Assembly: GCF_001263795.1 (NCBI RefSeq)
Contig: NZ_LHUR01000023.1
Coordinates: forward strand, 28,148 to 92,147
Direction of reading: 5' to 3'
From: Clostridium homopropionicum DSM 5847
GTDB taxonomy: Bacteria; Bacillota; Clostridia; Clostridiales; Clostridiaceae
DNA: 64,000 bases
The notes under the pieces were generated by a model. That model had not been told where the DNA came from and did not search any database. It was given only the letters and a program-made list of their open reading frames with translations. Made by a program: the position numbers and the translations under genes. Positions within the stretch are counted from its first letter, which is position 1, and each line of letters starts with the position of its first letter. Below are positions 25,553 to 34,151 of the stretch, piece after piece.

Positions 25553-25909
25553 CTATATTCCGTAGTGAATTAAGTATTTATCCTCACTAATCGCACCAGA
25601 TACCTTTTCAATAAGCAATTGAAGTTCTTGTGATTTATAATGATTATTTGCCTTTATGATAATATCTCTAAATTGTTTAAGGGATTCTGGCGGGATGAGA
25701 GTTACTCCACAATAATCCAAGCCATTTCCTGGCTGAGTTGTAACCTGAAAGTATGTTTTAAATGTCATTAGTTCCTTATTATACTTTATAATCATCTCTT
25801 CTAATAAGTCATCATGTACCGAAATACAATTGTATTTTTCAGGTTCATAATCGCTATACCATTTGTTTTCTTCAAAAGAATCTATTATTCCAAAATCATG
25901 CTTAGCCAA
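25553..25909 (-). CDS. Conserved hypothetical protein, 118 aa
   Basis: The start is TTG 25909, seven bases after AGGGGG; no ATG is suitably placed. The protein opens MAKHDFGI, then YEPEKYNCISVHDD and GNGLDYCGVTLIPPESL, and ends LIHYGI, a pattern common in Firmicute hypothetical proteins of this length. Function is unknown. It is the first gene of a two-gene unit with the DUF6438-type gene. Confidence 0.7.
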   Translation of the reverse strand: MAKHDFGIIDSFEENKWYSDYEPEKYNCISVHDDLLEEMIIKYNKELMTFKTYFQVTTQPGNGLDYCGVTLIPPESLKQFRDIIIKANNHYKSQELQLLIEKVSGAISEDKYLIHYGI

Positions 25910-26006
25910 ACTATCACCCCCTGCAAATGTATATAACCTTTCTTAATACATATTTTGAGAATATTATTCACAACCTAAATTTGTTTTTTACATTTGCTAC
26001 TCTATA

Positions 26007-26519
26007 TTAATTAATTTCAATCCAATATCTTCTTGTTATTCTCTCAACACCATCAATCACATTTATAATTTTGTCTTGCAATAATCCAAAATTTTTTTCG
26101 ATAACACGGGCAGAACCTAAATTATTATCATTACATGTAATTAAAACCTTGTTTAAGCCAACAACTTCTTTTGCATGCTTCAAGGCCAAAGAAAGCATAA
26201 TTGTGCCATATCCTTTATTCCATTTTGAATATCGAATACCATATCCTATGTTACCACCGAAACATAACAAAGAGTCAGTTAATTCATGACGAATTGATAC
26301 TTCTCCGATAAACTCATCATCTTCTACCAGCCATAAATATGTTGCTTTAACATAATTAAGCGGTAAATTTTTGCCTGTTTTAAAATTCTCAATTTTTTCA
26401 AAGATGTCATATTTTGATGCATCTAAAAATTGATAAGTATCAACTTTATACTCAGAAAATTCTTTTATAGCATCAATATAAGATGAATAATATTTTTTAC
26501 ATGGTGCTATCAATTCCAT
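26007..26519 (-). CDS. GNAT-family N-acetyltransferase
   Basis: A 170-aa acetyltransferase. The acetyl-CoA site is in IGYGIRYSKWNKGYGTIMLS (R/Q-x-x-G-x-G/A form), followed by VLITCNDNNLGSARVIEKNF, typical of the GNAT fold and of RimJ/RimL-like or small-molecule acetyltransferases. The substrate cannot be read from the sequence. ATG 26519 follows AAGGGGTG. It stands alone. Confidence 0.85.
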   Translation of the reverse strand: MELIAPCKKYYSSYIDAIKEFSEYKVDTYQFLDASKYDIFEKIENFKTGKNLPLNYVKATYLWLVEDDEFIGEVSIRHELTDSLLCFGGNIGYGIRYSKWNKGYGTIMLSLALKHAKEVVGLNKVLITCNDNNLGSARVIEKNFGLLQDKIINVIDGVERITRRYWIEIN

Positions 26520-26639
26520 TTATCATACACCCCTTAAAATACACTATTCTTTACTTCACAAAATTTATAATACGTAATATCTAAAGTGATACGTATTAAT
26601 TACTAATATAGGTTATACTCATTTTCTACAATATTGGCA

Positions 26640-27275
26640 TTATTTATATTTGTGGTTAACAACTAAAATAGTAGTAACAAGTCCTATAATCCCCACAGCA
26701 AAATATATTATACTTATAAATAGTTGTTTCTCAGCGTTGACAAAGTATACTGGAACATATAGTATATTTAAAAAAACGGCATTAAAACTAGTAATAAAAC
26801 TCATAGTGCGTAACTGTTTTATAAGCAGCGGTAAATTATTTTCATCACTTTTTCTATAACCCGCAATCATAGAAAAATCTTTATTCTTTATACTGCTTTC
26901 AAATGCAACATACATTATTAACGAAATAAAAGTCATTAATCCTATTGAAAAAATAACGGCTATAATATTTATCAATCCGCAGATTCCTAGTATGAAATGA
27001 ATAATAAAAAGAGCAACGGAACTTAAAATGACTATTAATCCCTTAGAAATTTTTGATTGCTCTTTAACGAAAGTTTCATTTTTTAAAATAGAATCAACAT
27101 CCATTTGAAATAGCATACTAATTTGCAAAAGCATATTTGCGTCTGGTTCTGTTTTTCCATTTTCCCAACTGGAAACTGCTTGTCGTGTAACATTTAGTTT
27201 TTCGGCTAAAACTTCTTGAGACATATTTTTACTATTTCGTAAACTTCTTATTGATTTACCAATATTATTGTTCAT
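26640..27275 (-). CDS. XRE regulator with C-terminal membrane helices
   Basis: A 211-aa protein. Residues about 1-65 are a helix-turn-helix domain (SIRSLRNSKNMSQEVLAEKL, RQAVSSWENGKTEPD). Four membrane helices follow at about 78-100, 102-125, 155-175 and 182-205. Such membrane-tethered XRE regulators are common in Clostridia and often sense envelope signals. ATG 27275 follows TGGAGGTGG. No obvious target gene is adjacent, because the upstream 1.5 kb is the hairpin repeat array. Confidence 0.85.
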   Translation of the reverse strand: MNNNIGKSIRSLRNSKNMSQEVLAEKLNVTRQAVSSWENGKTEPDANMLLQISMLFQMDVDSILKNETFVKEQSKISKGLIVILSSVALFIIHFILGICGLINIIAVIFSIGLMTFISLIMYVAFESSIKNKDFSMIAGYRKSDENNLPLLIKQLRTMSFITSFNAVFLNILYVPVYFVNAEKQLFISIIYFAVGIIGLVTTILVVNHKYK

Positions 27276-28793
27276 TGTGTTCCACCTCCAATATAATTAT
27301 TCTACATAATCATTGCTTTACATTCTATAAAATACTCTTTACATTCAAGCAATGTTTTATTGCACCTAATATAAATAATCCTTACTACATATTTTTCTAC
27401 TAATATATACCTTTATTTTACACTATATAGCCTGTAAAAGCACCTACTTCCTTACACCTTGCTATCTTTTAGCCAACTCTCCTAATGCCCTATTAACCTC
27501 TTCCACAACCTGTTTTCTATATTCATATAAATAATACAACTATATTTTCACTTTAATAGAACTTTCCTTGCAGTAAAAATACTTTTCTATTTCCAAATTA
27601 TCATCTAAATGAGTTTAAGAAACAGAAAAAATAGAGCATGTTCTATAGGAAACACAAATAAAGTCCTTACATGAACTTCCTACAAACACCAAACCCTTTA
27701 TACCTTAAAGCCCTATCAAACCCCTTATCCCCAATGCTTTTCCTTGTTCCTTATACCTTCCAATATCACAACTTTATTTTCACTTTAATAGAACTTTACC
27801 ATCACTAAAATTGTCTTTTCTTTTTCCAAAATTTCTTCTTCATCATTTCTGAAACAGAAAAAATATGCTAAGTTCTTATAAAAAGTAAATAATGTCCTAA
27901 TTTCTTTTCCCTTTTATCCACATTTCCCTTATATTTTATATACTTTATCCCCATTCACGTATCAAGAAATGTGGGTAAAACGCCATCTAAGAACTTTATT
28001 TTCTTTTTGTAACTACTTTTCTGCAATGTAATAACTTTTCTGTTTCTAATATTTTTCACCACATCATTTTTAGAAACAGAAAAAAAGGCCTATGTTATAT
28101 AGTAAAAGTAAATAAAGTCCTATTACAAATTTCCTTTAATCTCCTTATTCCTTTAACCTTAAAACTTACCTAAACCCTGTATTCCCAATACTTTTCCTGA
28201 TTCCTTATCCCTTCAAATACCACTACTTTATTTTCTTTTTATAACAACTAATTAAGTCCTATATCCTGTCTTTTTTATTTCCTATATTCCTTACCCCTTT
28301 TTCCTTGTTCCTAACTATGTGTTCATCAAACAAACTCCTCACCTTTTTCAAATAAAGTTCTCTCACCAACACCCCTCAAACCCTTGATACCACTGGCTTG
28401 TTTTTTTACCCCTAATTTTCCATTTAAGCCCTTTTCCCTTGAACCTGTCTTTCAAAGTACTTGTATTTCTTAAAAATCAGGGCAAAAAATGAAAATAAAG
28501 TTCTATTAGGATTGAGGAAATAATAGGATTTAGGAACTAGGGATAATGGGAGATTTTGTCCATTTATTCTTCCATTTTCTTATTCATTCAATCTTTCAAT
28601 CCATTGATTTATCTGACTTTTAGCCTTGTCTCCTTATTCTATATCCGTCGTAAACTTCTAATAAAAAACATGGCCTACAGGGCTTTCCTTAACCCTAATA
28701 AACCATGTTTCCTGAAACAACTTTATTTGCATTTTAAAATGAATTTGCAAAATGATAGGACTTTATTTGATGGAGACACTTATATTTAAGTTT
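27276..28793. other. 1.5-kb gene-free, pyrimidine-rich repeat region
   Basis: The plus strand is rich in CCTTATCCCC-type runs and has no gene with a ribosome site; an open frame at 28556-28789 is low-complexity and not convincing. It holds the hairpin repeats described at 27537-28260 and further copies of ACTTTATTT/AAATAAAGT to 28770. One consensus DnaA box, TTATCCACA, lies at 27914-27922. Confidence 0.55.
27537..28260. repeat. Degenerate tandem repeat of long imperfect hairpins (about 225-bp period)
   Basis: Three units, with a fourth partial, each have an outer pair ACTTTATTTTC...AAATAAAGTCCT and an inner pair TTTTCTGTTTC...GAAACAGAAAA, separated by a C-rich spacer. The best inner pair is perfect: TTTTCTGTTTCTAA (28036-28049) with TTAGAAACAGAAAA (28070-28084). 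Unit left ends are near 27541, 27770, 27991 and 28224. Confidence 0.7.
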
Positions 28794-29390
28794 CTAAAGC
28801 TCTACTCTACCCTCTAATGCCTTAGATAAAGTAACCTCATCTGCATACTCTAAGTCCCCACCTACAGGAACTCCATGAGCAATTCTTGTAACCTTTACCC
28901 CTAAAGGTTTTAAAATTCTAGAGATATACATTGCTGTAGCTTCACCCTCAACATTAGGATTAGTTGCAACAATTATTTCTTTTACATCTTCGTTGATCCT
29001 GCGAACTAGTTCTTTTAACTTAATATCATCGGGACCTTTTCCTGACATTGGAGATATTACTCCATGAAGAACATGATATACTCCATTATATTCTCTAACC
29101 TTTTCTAAAGAAATAATATCCTTGGGCTGTTCTATTATACAAATTGTACTTTTATCTCTGCTAGGGTTAGAACATATTCCACAAGGGTCTGTATCAGTGT
29201 AATTCCCGCATACAGAACAATATTTTATAGTTCCTCTAGCTTTAACTAAGGCCTCTGCAAATTCATCTACCTCTTCTCTTGGTAAATTTAATACATGTAA
29301 GGTTAGTCTTTGAGCTGTTTTATATCCTATTCCTGGCAGCTTTGCAAACTCTTCAATTAGCTTTTCTATTGCTATAGGATAAAAATCCAA
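28794..29390 (-). CDS. recR: Recombination protein RecR
   Basis: A 198-aa protein, the normal RecR length when started at TTG 29390 (six bases after GAGGTG; a GTG at 29399 overlaps that site). It has the N-terminal helix-hairpin-helix region [18 protein letters not shown] and a zinc finger [17 protein letters not shown] Toprim domain follows, with [10 protein letters not shown] and [12 protein letters not shown]. With RecO and RecF it loads RecA at gapped DNA. It is the third gene of dnaX-ybaB-recR, the standard arrangement. Confidence 0.97.
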   Translation of the reverse strand: MDFYPIAIEKLIEEFAKLPGIGYKTAQRLTLHVLNLPREEVDEFAEALVKARGTIKYCSVCGNYTDTDPCGICSNPSRDKSTICIIEQPKDIISLEKVREYNGVYHVLHGVISPMSGKGPDDIKLKELVRRINEDVKEIIVATNPNVEGEATAMYISRILKPLGVKVTRIAHGVPVGGDLEYADEVTLSKALEGRVEL

Positions 29391-29404
29391 ATTATTCACC
29401 TCAA

Positions 29405-29746
29405 TTAAAACATTCCAGGCATATTCATTCCACCTGTAAGTTTTTTCATTTCGTTTGCTGTAGTTTCTTCCATTGTTTGTAGAACTTGATTACATGCAGT
29501 CAATATTAAATCTTGTAACATTTCAACATCGTCTGGGTCTACTACATCTGGTTTAATTTCAATATTAGTAAATTGTTTCTTACCATTTATAGTTACCTTA
29601 ACAGCTCCACCACCTGCTGTTGCTGTATATTCTTTTTCTTCAAGCTCTTGTTGTGCCTTTTCCATTTGTTGCTGCATCTTTTGTGCTTGCTTCATTAAAT
29701 TATTTATATTCATTCCACCCATTCCTGGGAATCCACCCTTTGCCAT
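29405..29746 (-). CDS. YbaB/EbfC nucleoid-associated protein
   Basis: A 113-aa dimeric DNA-binding protein: a Gly/Met-rich N-terminus ([20 protein letters not shown]), then a coiled helix [20 protein letters not shown], and strands [19 protein letters not shown]. It sits between dnaX and recR with good ribosome sites (TAGGAGG). A direct role in loading or protecting DNA with RecR has been proposed for the family. Confidence 0.95.
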   Translation of the reverse strand: MAKGGFPGMGGMNINNLMKQAQKMQQQMEKAQQELEEKEYTATAGGGAVKVTINGKKQFTNIEIKPDVVDPDDVEMLQDLILTACNQVLQTMEETTANEMKKLTGGMNMPGMF

Positions 29747-29818
29747 TTCATTACCTCCTAAGTATTAAACTTATTTTATAATTGTTTTTTAGTCTTTAAT
29801 ATTTTATCATTTACTTAA

Positions 29819-31456
29819 CTATTCATCAATTATTTCTACTAAATCTTCACCAAAAGTTTCCTTTAAAATATCTACAGGATTTATTGGCTCTTCTTTTTCC
29901 TCTACAATATATTTTATTCTAACCTTTTCTTTTAGTGCTTCAGAAAAAATTTCATCTACAGTTCTTCTATTCTCTTCCTTCTTTAATCTGCTAATATTAA
30001 ATGCGTATTCTGGTTCATATTTTATTTCTATAATCCCATTAATACAAGATTCTACCTTACCAGTTACTAAGGACGCATACAGAACCATAAGCCTTCTTGC
30101 TTTTAAAACTTCAAGTATATCCTTCCACGACTTTTTAACATCTTCTAAAGTCAATTTACTTTCAATGTTTTCTTCTATCTTAATATTTAAGTCATTGGAT
30201 TTTTCTTTATTATCTTGTTTCTTTTCGAATACTTTTTTAGGGTTTCTATTTTCTACAGTCTTTACTGCATTATTATCTGAAATATTCTGTTTTATATTAA
30301 AGTTGCCCTCTTTTATTATATTCTCTAATTTATTAATTCTAGCTAAAAGAACTTCTTTAGATGTATCATATTCGAATTTGCACATCTTTATTACTGCCAT
30401 TTCTAAATATATTCTTCCTTGATTACTCCACTTGCTTTGCTCTTCGCTCTCCTGAAGTATTCTTATACATCTCATTATTTCTTCAACTCTAAGCTTACTT
30501 GCCTGTTCTTTTACAATATATATGTTTTCTTCAGACATATCTAAAACTTCTTCTGGATTTTCACTAACCTTTGAAATCATTAGGTTTCTCAAATGAAGAA
30601 TCATATCTTTTGTAAAAAGATTAACATCCTTACCAGTGTATACTACTTCATCAATAACACTTATTGCCTCTTCTATATCTCTTTTAATTATACTGTCCGT
30701 AAGCTTAAATAAATACTCATTGGTAATAAGTCCTAGCATGTTGATTAATTTGTCATAATCTACATTTCCATTACCCATAGATATTGCTTGATCTAATATG
30801 CTTAAAGCATCTCTCATGGCCCCATCAGATATTCTTGCAATTAGCCTTAGGCTTTTGTTGTCAGCGTAATTTCCTTGCTCTTTTATTATCTTTACTAACC
30901 TTTCGAATATGTCATCACTTTTTATTCTTTTAAAATCAAACCTTTGACATCTAGATAGAATAGTAATAGGAAGCTTCTGAGGATCAGTTGTTGCAAGTAC
31001 AAAGATAGTTTTTTCAGGAGGTTCCTCTAAGGTCTTTAAAAAGGCATTTACAGCGCCTTGTGTAAGCATATGGACTTCATCCATTATATATACCTTGTAT
31101 CTGCTCTCTCTTGGAGGATACTTTACTTCTTCAATAAGATCTCTTATATCGTCAACTTTATTGTGAGATGCTGCATCCATTTCAGATACATCAATAGCAA
31201 GACCTGCATTGATTTTTTTACACATTTCACATTCATTACACGGCTCTCCATCTTTAGGTTCAAGGCAGTTTACTGCTTTTGCAAAAATTTTTGCTGTAGA
31301 GGTTTTTCCTGTTCCTCTTGTACCACATAAAAGATATGCATGAGCTACTCTATTATTTTTTATTTGATTTTTTAGTGTTGTAGTAACATGAGATTGACCA
31401 ACAACTTCTTCAAAAGTTTTTGGCCTCCACTCTCTATATAAAGCCGTATATGACAA
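29819..31456 (-). CDS. dnaX: DNA polymerase III subunits gamma/tau (DnaX)
   Basis: A 545-aa clamp-loader ATPase. Its start is TTG 31456, six bases after AGAGGTG; this gives the usual MSYTALYREWRPKTFEEVVG. Walker A is GTRGTGKTS (about residue 45). A zinc module C...CNECEMC follows, then the DEVH Walker B (YIMDEVHML) and sensor LSRCQRFDF. A Lys/Glu/Asn-rich linker around residues 380-425 leads to a tau-type C-terminal domain. The length suggests a single long product; no AAAAAAG slippage site was searched exhaustively. Confidence 0.97.
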   Translation of the reverse strand: MSYTALYREWRPKTFEEVVGQSHVTTTLKNQIKNNRVAHAYLLCGTRGTGKTSTAKIFAKAVNCLEPKDGEPCNECEMCKKINAGLAIDVSEMDAASHNKVDDIRDLIEEVKYPPRESRYKVYIMDEVHMLTQGAVNAFLKTLEEPPEKTIFVLATTDPQKLPITILSRCQRFDFKRIKSDDIFERLVKIIKEQGNYADNKSLRLIARISDGAMRDALSILDQAISMGNGNVDYDKLINMLGLITNEYLFKLTDSIIKRDIEEAISVIDEVVYTGKDVNLFTKDMILHLRNLMISKVSENPEEVLDMSEENIYIVKEQASKLRVEEIMRCIRILQESEEQSKWSNQGRIYLEMAVIKMCKFEYDTSKEVLLARINKLENIIKEGNFNIKQNISDNNAVKTVENRNPKKVFEKKQDNKEKSNDLNIKIEENIESKLTLEDVKKSWKDILEVLKARRLMVLYASLVTGKVESCINGIIEIKYEPEYAFNISRLKKEENRRTVDEIFSEALKEKVRIKYIVEEKEEPINPVDILKETFGEDLVEIIDE

Positions 31457-31535
31457 TAGAAACACCTCTTATCTTTTACATTATAGCCATATGAAACACT
31501 AATTATAATTATACCATAACAGATTTTATTTTAAA

Positions 31536-31560
31536 TAAAAAAAGACGCTTATTGCGTCTT
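31536..31560 (-). terminator. Terminator of the tRNA-Ser/SRP RNA transcript
   Basis: Minus strand AAGACGC-AATA-AGCGTCTT followed by TTTTTT. Confidence 0.85.
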
Positions 31561-31585
31561 GTCTTATATAACAATTTAAATTTAA

Positions 31586-31852
31586 GTCGTGCACCTCGCG
31601 TCGACAGTGAAATATGAGCGTTACCTATACAGTTAACTCAAACCAGGTTTACCCACGGCACAGGAAAGGTCTCACTTACCGCTGCTTCCTTCCAGACCTG
31701 ACGGGGTTCGCAAGTTTTCCTTGCGTGGGGCCCAGTTATCAACGCCACTTATATAGGCCAGACCTCACATTTCAAGGCCTAAGCGAGGAATTCAACCCTG
31801 CTGTAGCGGATTACAGGTTACAGGACACCGCTAACTTCCCATCTAGCACGAC
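31586..31852 (-). ncRNA. ffs: Signal recognition particle RNA, large (Alu-containing) form
   Basis: The SRP54-binding hairpin reads GTCAGGTCTGGAAGGAAGCA followed by GCGGTAAGT on the minus strand (about 31670-31705). GTCGTGC at the 5' end (31846-31852) pairs with GCACGAC at the 3' end (31586-31592), giving 267 nt, the long form found in Bacillus and Clostridium. It guides membrane-protein ribosomes to the SecYEG channel with Ffh. The 3' end is followed by a terminator. Confidence 0.93.
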
Positions 31853-31854
31853 AA

Positions 31855-31944
31855 TGGCGGAGAAAGAGGGATTCGAACCCTCGGTAGAGTTACCCCTACA
31901 CACGCGTTCCAGGCGTGCTCCTTAAACCACTCGAACATCTCTCC
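31855..31944 (-). tRNA. tRNA-Ser(GGA)
   Basis: Cloverleaf with long variable arm: GGAGAGATG acceptor, CACGC-CTGGAAC-GCGTG anticodon arm (anticodon GGA), GGTTCGAATCC T-arm, and encoded CCA. It ends two bases before the SRP RNA, so the two are one transcript. Confidence 0.95.
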
Positions 31945-32024
31945 ATGTAATTAACAATTTTTAGTTTTGTTAAGCAAAGAATATTATACTATCTATTTTT
32001 ACTTATTTCAAGGGTAATAAATTA

Positions 32025-32924
32025 TTATATTACACTTTTTAATTGGTTATCTCTCCAAGTAGTTATTTCTTTTACTGAATTTTCATATTTATCTTGTTCA
32101 ACTTTCCACAAAGACTTTATCTCTTGATCCTCGCTAGTAGGAATGTTTTGCCACATGGATTCTACAGTAATAGCATCAGTTTTTAGCTTTGCCATGCTAT
32201 TATCATATTTTAGATTTATCTTTCCCTTTATAGCTTGTTTAGATGAGTTCAATTGATCCTTAGCTGACTTTATTTTAGCATCATATTCTGCCCATATGTT
32301 ATTTAATTCATTAAGTTGACTCTCATAAGCTTTAGATTGAGCTTCTATATTTAAAGCATAATTATTATTTGCATCTCTCTCTTTCTGTGCCTTTTGCTGC
32401 TCTGCTTCATATAATTTATTAGCCCTGTTTTTCTCAGGTGAATTTGCAGTACTAGAAGTTGTTCCTGTTTGACTATTTCTAGCTTTCTCTGCAGTATATT
32501 CTGCTTCTATTTTTTTCTTTTCATTTTCAAACTCTGCTTTAATCCTGTTAAGTTCAATAGTTAAATCTTTTTTTAGCTTGTCTTGACTTGACTTATTTAA
32601 GGCTGAAATTTTATCTTCATATTCCTTCTTTACTGTTTTTGCATTAATATCTATATTATCATTAAAGCTTTTTAATTCTTTATCAGCTTCAAGATTCCTA
32701 TCTTTCTCTAAATTCTTTCTCTCCAAAGAATACTTGTTTTCTAGCTCCTGTAACCTCTGATCAATAGTTGTTGCAATCTTAGTATCTTTAGTATTACTTG
32801 TATTTTGCTGAGCTGAGGTACTAGTTGAATCAGTACTATCCTTTGAAAATGGATTCTTTATTCCGCATCCCCCCATGACTACAACAAGCATAATGGTAGA
32901 AATCAGTATTATAATTTTTTTCAT
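32025..32924 (-). CDS. Predicted lipoprotein with coiled-coil repeats
   Basis: About 299 aa from ATG 32924 (an AGGAG site lies upstream; a longer frame from 32960 is possible). MKKIIILISTIMLVVVMGGCG is a lipoprotein signal with its cleavage Cys. After a Ser/Thr-rich linker, residues about 45-250 are Lys/Glu/Ala-rich and heptad-like (KKIEAEYTAEKARNSQ), so an extended coiled coil outside the membrane is expected. The function is unknown; no neighbour suggests one. Confidence 0.75.
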   Translation of the reverse strand: MKKIIILISTIMLVVVMGGCGIKNPFSKDSTDSTSTSAQQNTSNTKDTKIATTIDQRLQELENKYSLERKNLEKDRNLEADKELKSFNDNIDINAKTVKKEYEDKISALNKSSQDKLKKDLTIELNRIKAEFENEKKKIEAEYTAEKARNSQTGTTSSTANSPEKNRANKLYEAEQQKAQKERDANNNYALNIEAQSKAYESQLNELNNIWAEYDAKIKSAKDQLNSSKQAIKGKINLKYDNSMAKLKTDAITVESMWQNIPTSEDQEIKSLWKVEQDKYENSVKEITTWRDNQLKSVI

Positions 32925-33069
32925 GTATTTACAACTCCTAGTTATCATATATTTACTCAAACCACTTCCGATACTTTATTTAATATTACATAGGACTACC
33001 TATATTACTAATATTATACTATATCTTTATGTGATTTAAAAAATATATCTTCTAATTATTTATAATTAT

Positions 33070-33102
33070 ATAAAAGAGGTCAGCAAAATCTGCTAACCTC
33101 TT
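33070..33102 (-). terminator. Terminator after the HMA-like gene
   Basis: AGAGGTCAGCA (33075-33085) pairs with TGCTAACCTCT (33091-33101); TTTTA follows on the minus strand. Confidence 0.75.
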
Positions 33103-33107
33103 CTCAT

Positions 33108-33311
33108 TTATTGAACTGTATATCCTGTATTCTCAATACACATTTTAATTTGTTCTCCATCTGCTGGTGGATTATATCCTACCTGAACTATTCCCCTTGC
33201 AAAATCTACTGCAACTTCCTGAACCCCAGTTACCTTATCTAGGGCATTATTCAATTGAGTTTTACTTTGAGCATTTAAAAGATCTGGAACATTATACTGT
33301 ATTATTCTCAT
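33108..33311 (-). CDS. Heavy-metal-associated-fold protein lacking CxxC, 67 aa
   Basis: The fold pattern is that of small HMA/CopZ-like domains: a first strand MRIIQYNVPDL, a helix SKTQLNNALDKVTGV, strands VAVDFARGIVQVGY and a final ENTGYTVQ. The metal-binding CxxC that normally follows the first strand is absent (here LLNAQS), and the only Cys is near the C-terminus. Copper chaperoning is therefore unlikely. ATG 33311 follows GAGGAG by seven bases. Confidence 0.65.
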   Translation of the reverse strand: MRIIQYNVPDLLNAQSKTQLNNALDKVTGVQEVAVDFARGIVQVGYNPPADGEQIKMCIENTGYTVQ

Positions 33312-33401
33312 ATATTATCTCCTCTCATCTTAGTTAGATACTAGTACTAGTATGAAAAGAAAGAAGATTTTTTATCCAAGCAACTATCTTTTAATTAAAA
33401 A

Positions 33402-33492
33402 TGGCGGAGAAGAAGGGATTTGAACCCTTGGTGGAGCAAAACCCCACGGTTGATTTCGAGTCAACTGCCTTAGACCACTCGGCCACCTCTCC
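33402..33492 (-). tRNA. tRNA-Ser(CGA)
   Basis: GGAGAGGTG acceptor, GTTGA-CTCGAAA-TCAAC anticodon arm (CGA), long variable arm, GGTTCAAATCC T-arm, encoded CCA. Confidence 0.95.
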
Positions 33493-33676
33493 AGAAAATT
33501 AAAACCTATTAAGGCAACTACTATTTTATCATATTTTATTATATTATGCTAAGAGTTATTATATTAGAGTATTTTGCAATATAGCTGCCCAGTAACTTGT
33601 TATTGAATGGTTTATTATATTGGTATAAAATAAGACTTAATTAGACTATACTAAGGTTTAAAAGGACGTGTTTCGT

Positions 33677-34117
33677 ATGATTAAAATAGATGAAATTGAA
33701 GAGTCCCTCAAAAATAAAGGCTATAAGCTTACAAAGCAAAGAAACTCTATAATAGAAGTTCTCATTGAGAATATTGGTAAATTTCTTTCCGTTGAGGACA
33801 TATATTTAAAATGTAAGGATAAATACCCTAAGACTAATTTATCAACAGTATATAGGAATTTAGAAATTTTAGAGGATATTGATCTTGTTCATAAAACAAA
33901 CATTACTGGTTCTTCAGCCAGTTATGAAATAATATGTAATAACTGCCACCATCATCATGTAATTTGTAAAACCTGCGGTAAGACAGAGGTAATAGATTTT
34001 TGTCCTATACAAGAATTTACCTCTAAGGTCGCAGAGGATGGTTTCTTAGTCACTGACCACAAAATAGAATTGTATGGCTACTGCAAAAATTGTACAAAAA
34101 AAATAACTAAAAAGTAG
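33677..34117 (+). CDS. Fur-family metalloregulator (probably Zur-like)
   Basis: A 146-aa Fur-type repressor started at ATG 33677 (AAAGGA ten bases before; the GTG at 33668 touches the site). The N-terminal winged helix contains GYKLTKQRNSIIEVLIEN and KTNLSTVYRNLEIL. The dimerisation domain has HHHHVICKTCGK and a final CKNC, two CxxC pairs for a structural zinc. It lies next to a zinc-type ABC transporter on the opposite strand, which favours a zinc-sensing role over iron or peroxide. It shares a two-way terminator with znuA. Confidence 0.85.
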   Translation: MIKIDEIEESLKNKGYKLTKQRNSIIEVLIENIGKFLSVEDIYLKCKDKYPKTNLSTVYRNLEILEDIDLVHKTNITGSSASYEIICNNCHHHHVICKTCGKTEVIDFCPIQEFTSKVAEDGFLVTDHKIELYGYCKNCTKKITKK

Positions 34118-34143
34118 GGCTAACTTACCCTACTTTGTTTTTT
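34111..34143. terminator. Bidirectional terminator
   Basis: AAAGTAGGG (34111-34119) / CCCTACTTT (34128-34136), with TTTTTT on the plus side. It includes the fur-family stop codon and serves znuA on the other strand. Confidence 0.8.
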
Positions 34144-34151
34144 AACCAACT

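Noticed and set aside
27914..27922. Chromosomal origin marked by a DnaA box
   Set aside because: A single TTATCCACA with no cluster or dnaA gene in the window; probably chance in a pyrimidine-rich tract.
27541..28260. CRISPR array
   Set aside because: Units are about 225 bp, degenerate and internally palindromic, with no short identical repeats and no cas genes.
28556..28789. 77-codon plus-strand ORF before recR
   Set aside because: No ribosome site, low-complexity Phe/Ile/Leu-rich translation, and it lies in the hairpin repeat region; treated as chance.
31614..31925. 103-codon plus-strand ORF
   Set aside because: It lies entirely across the SRP RNA and tRNA-Ser genes on the opposite strand.
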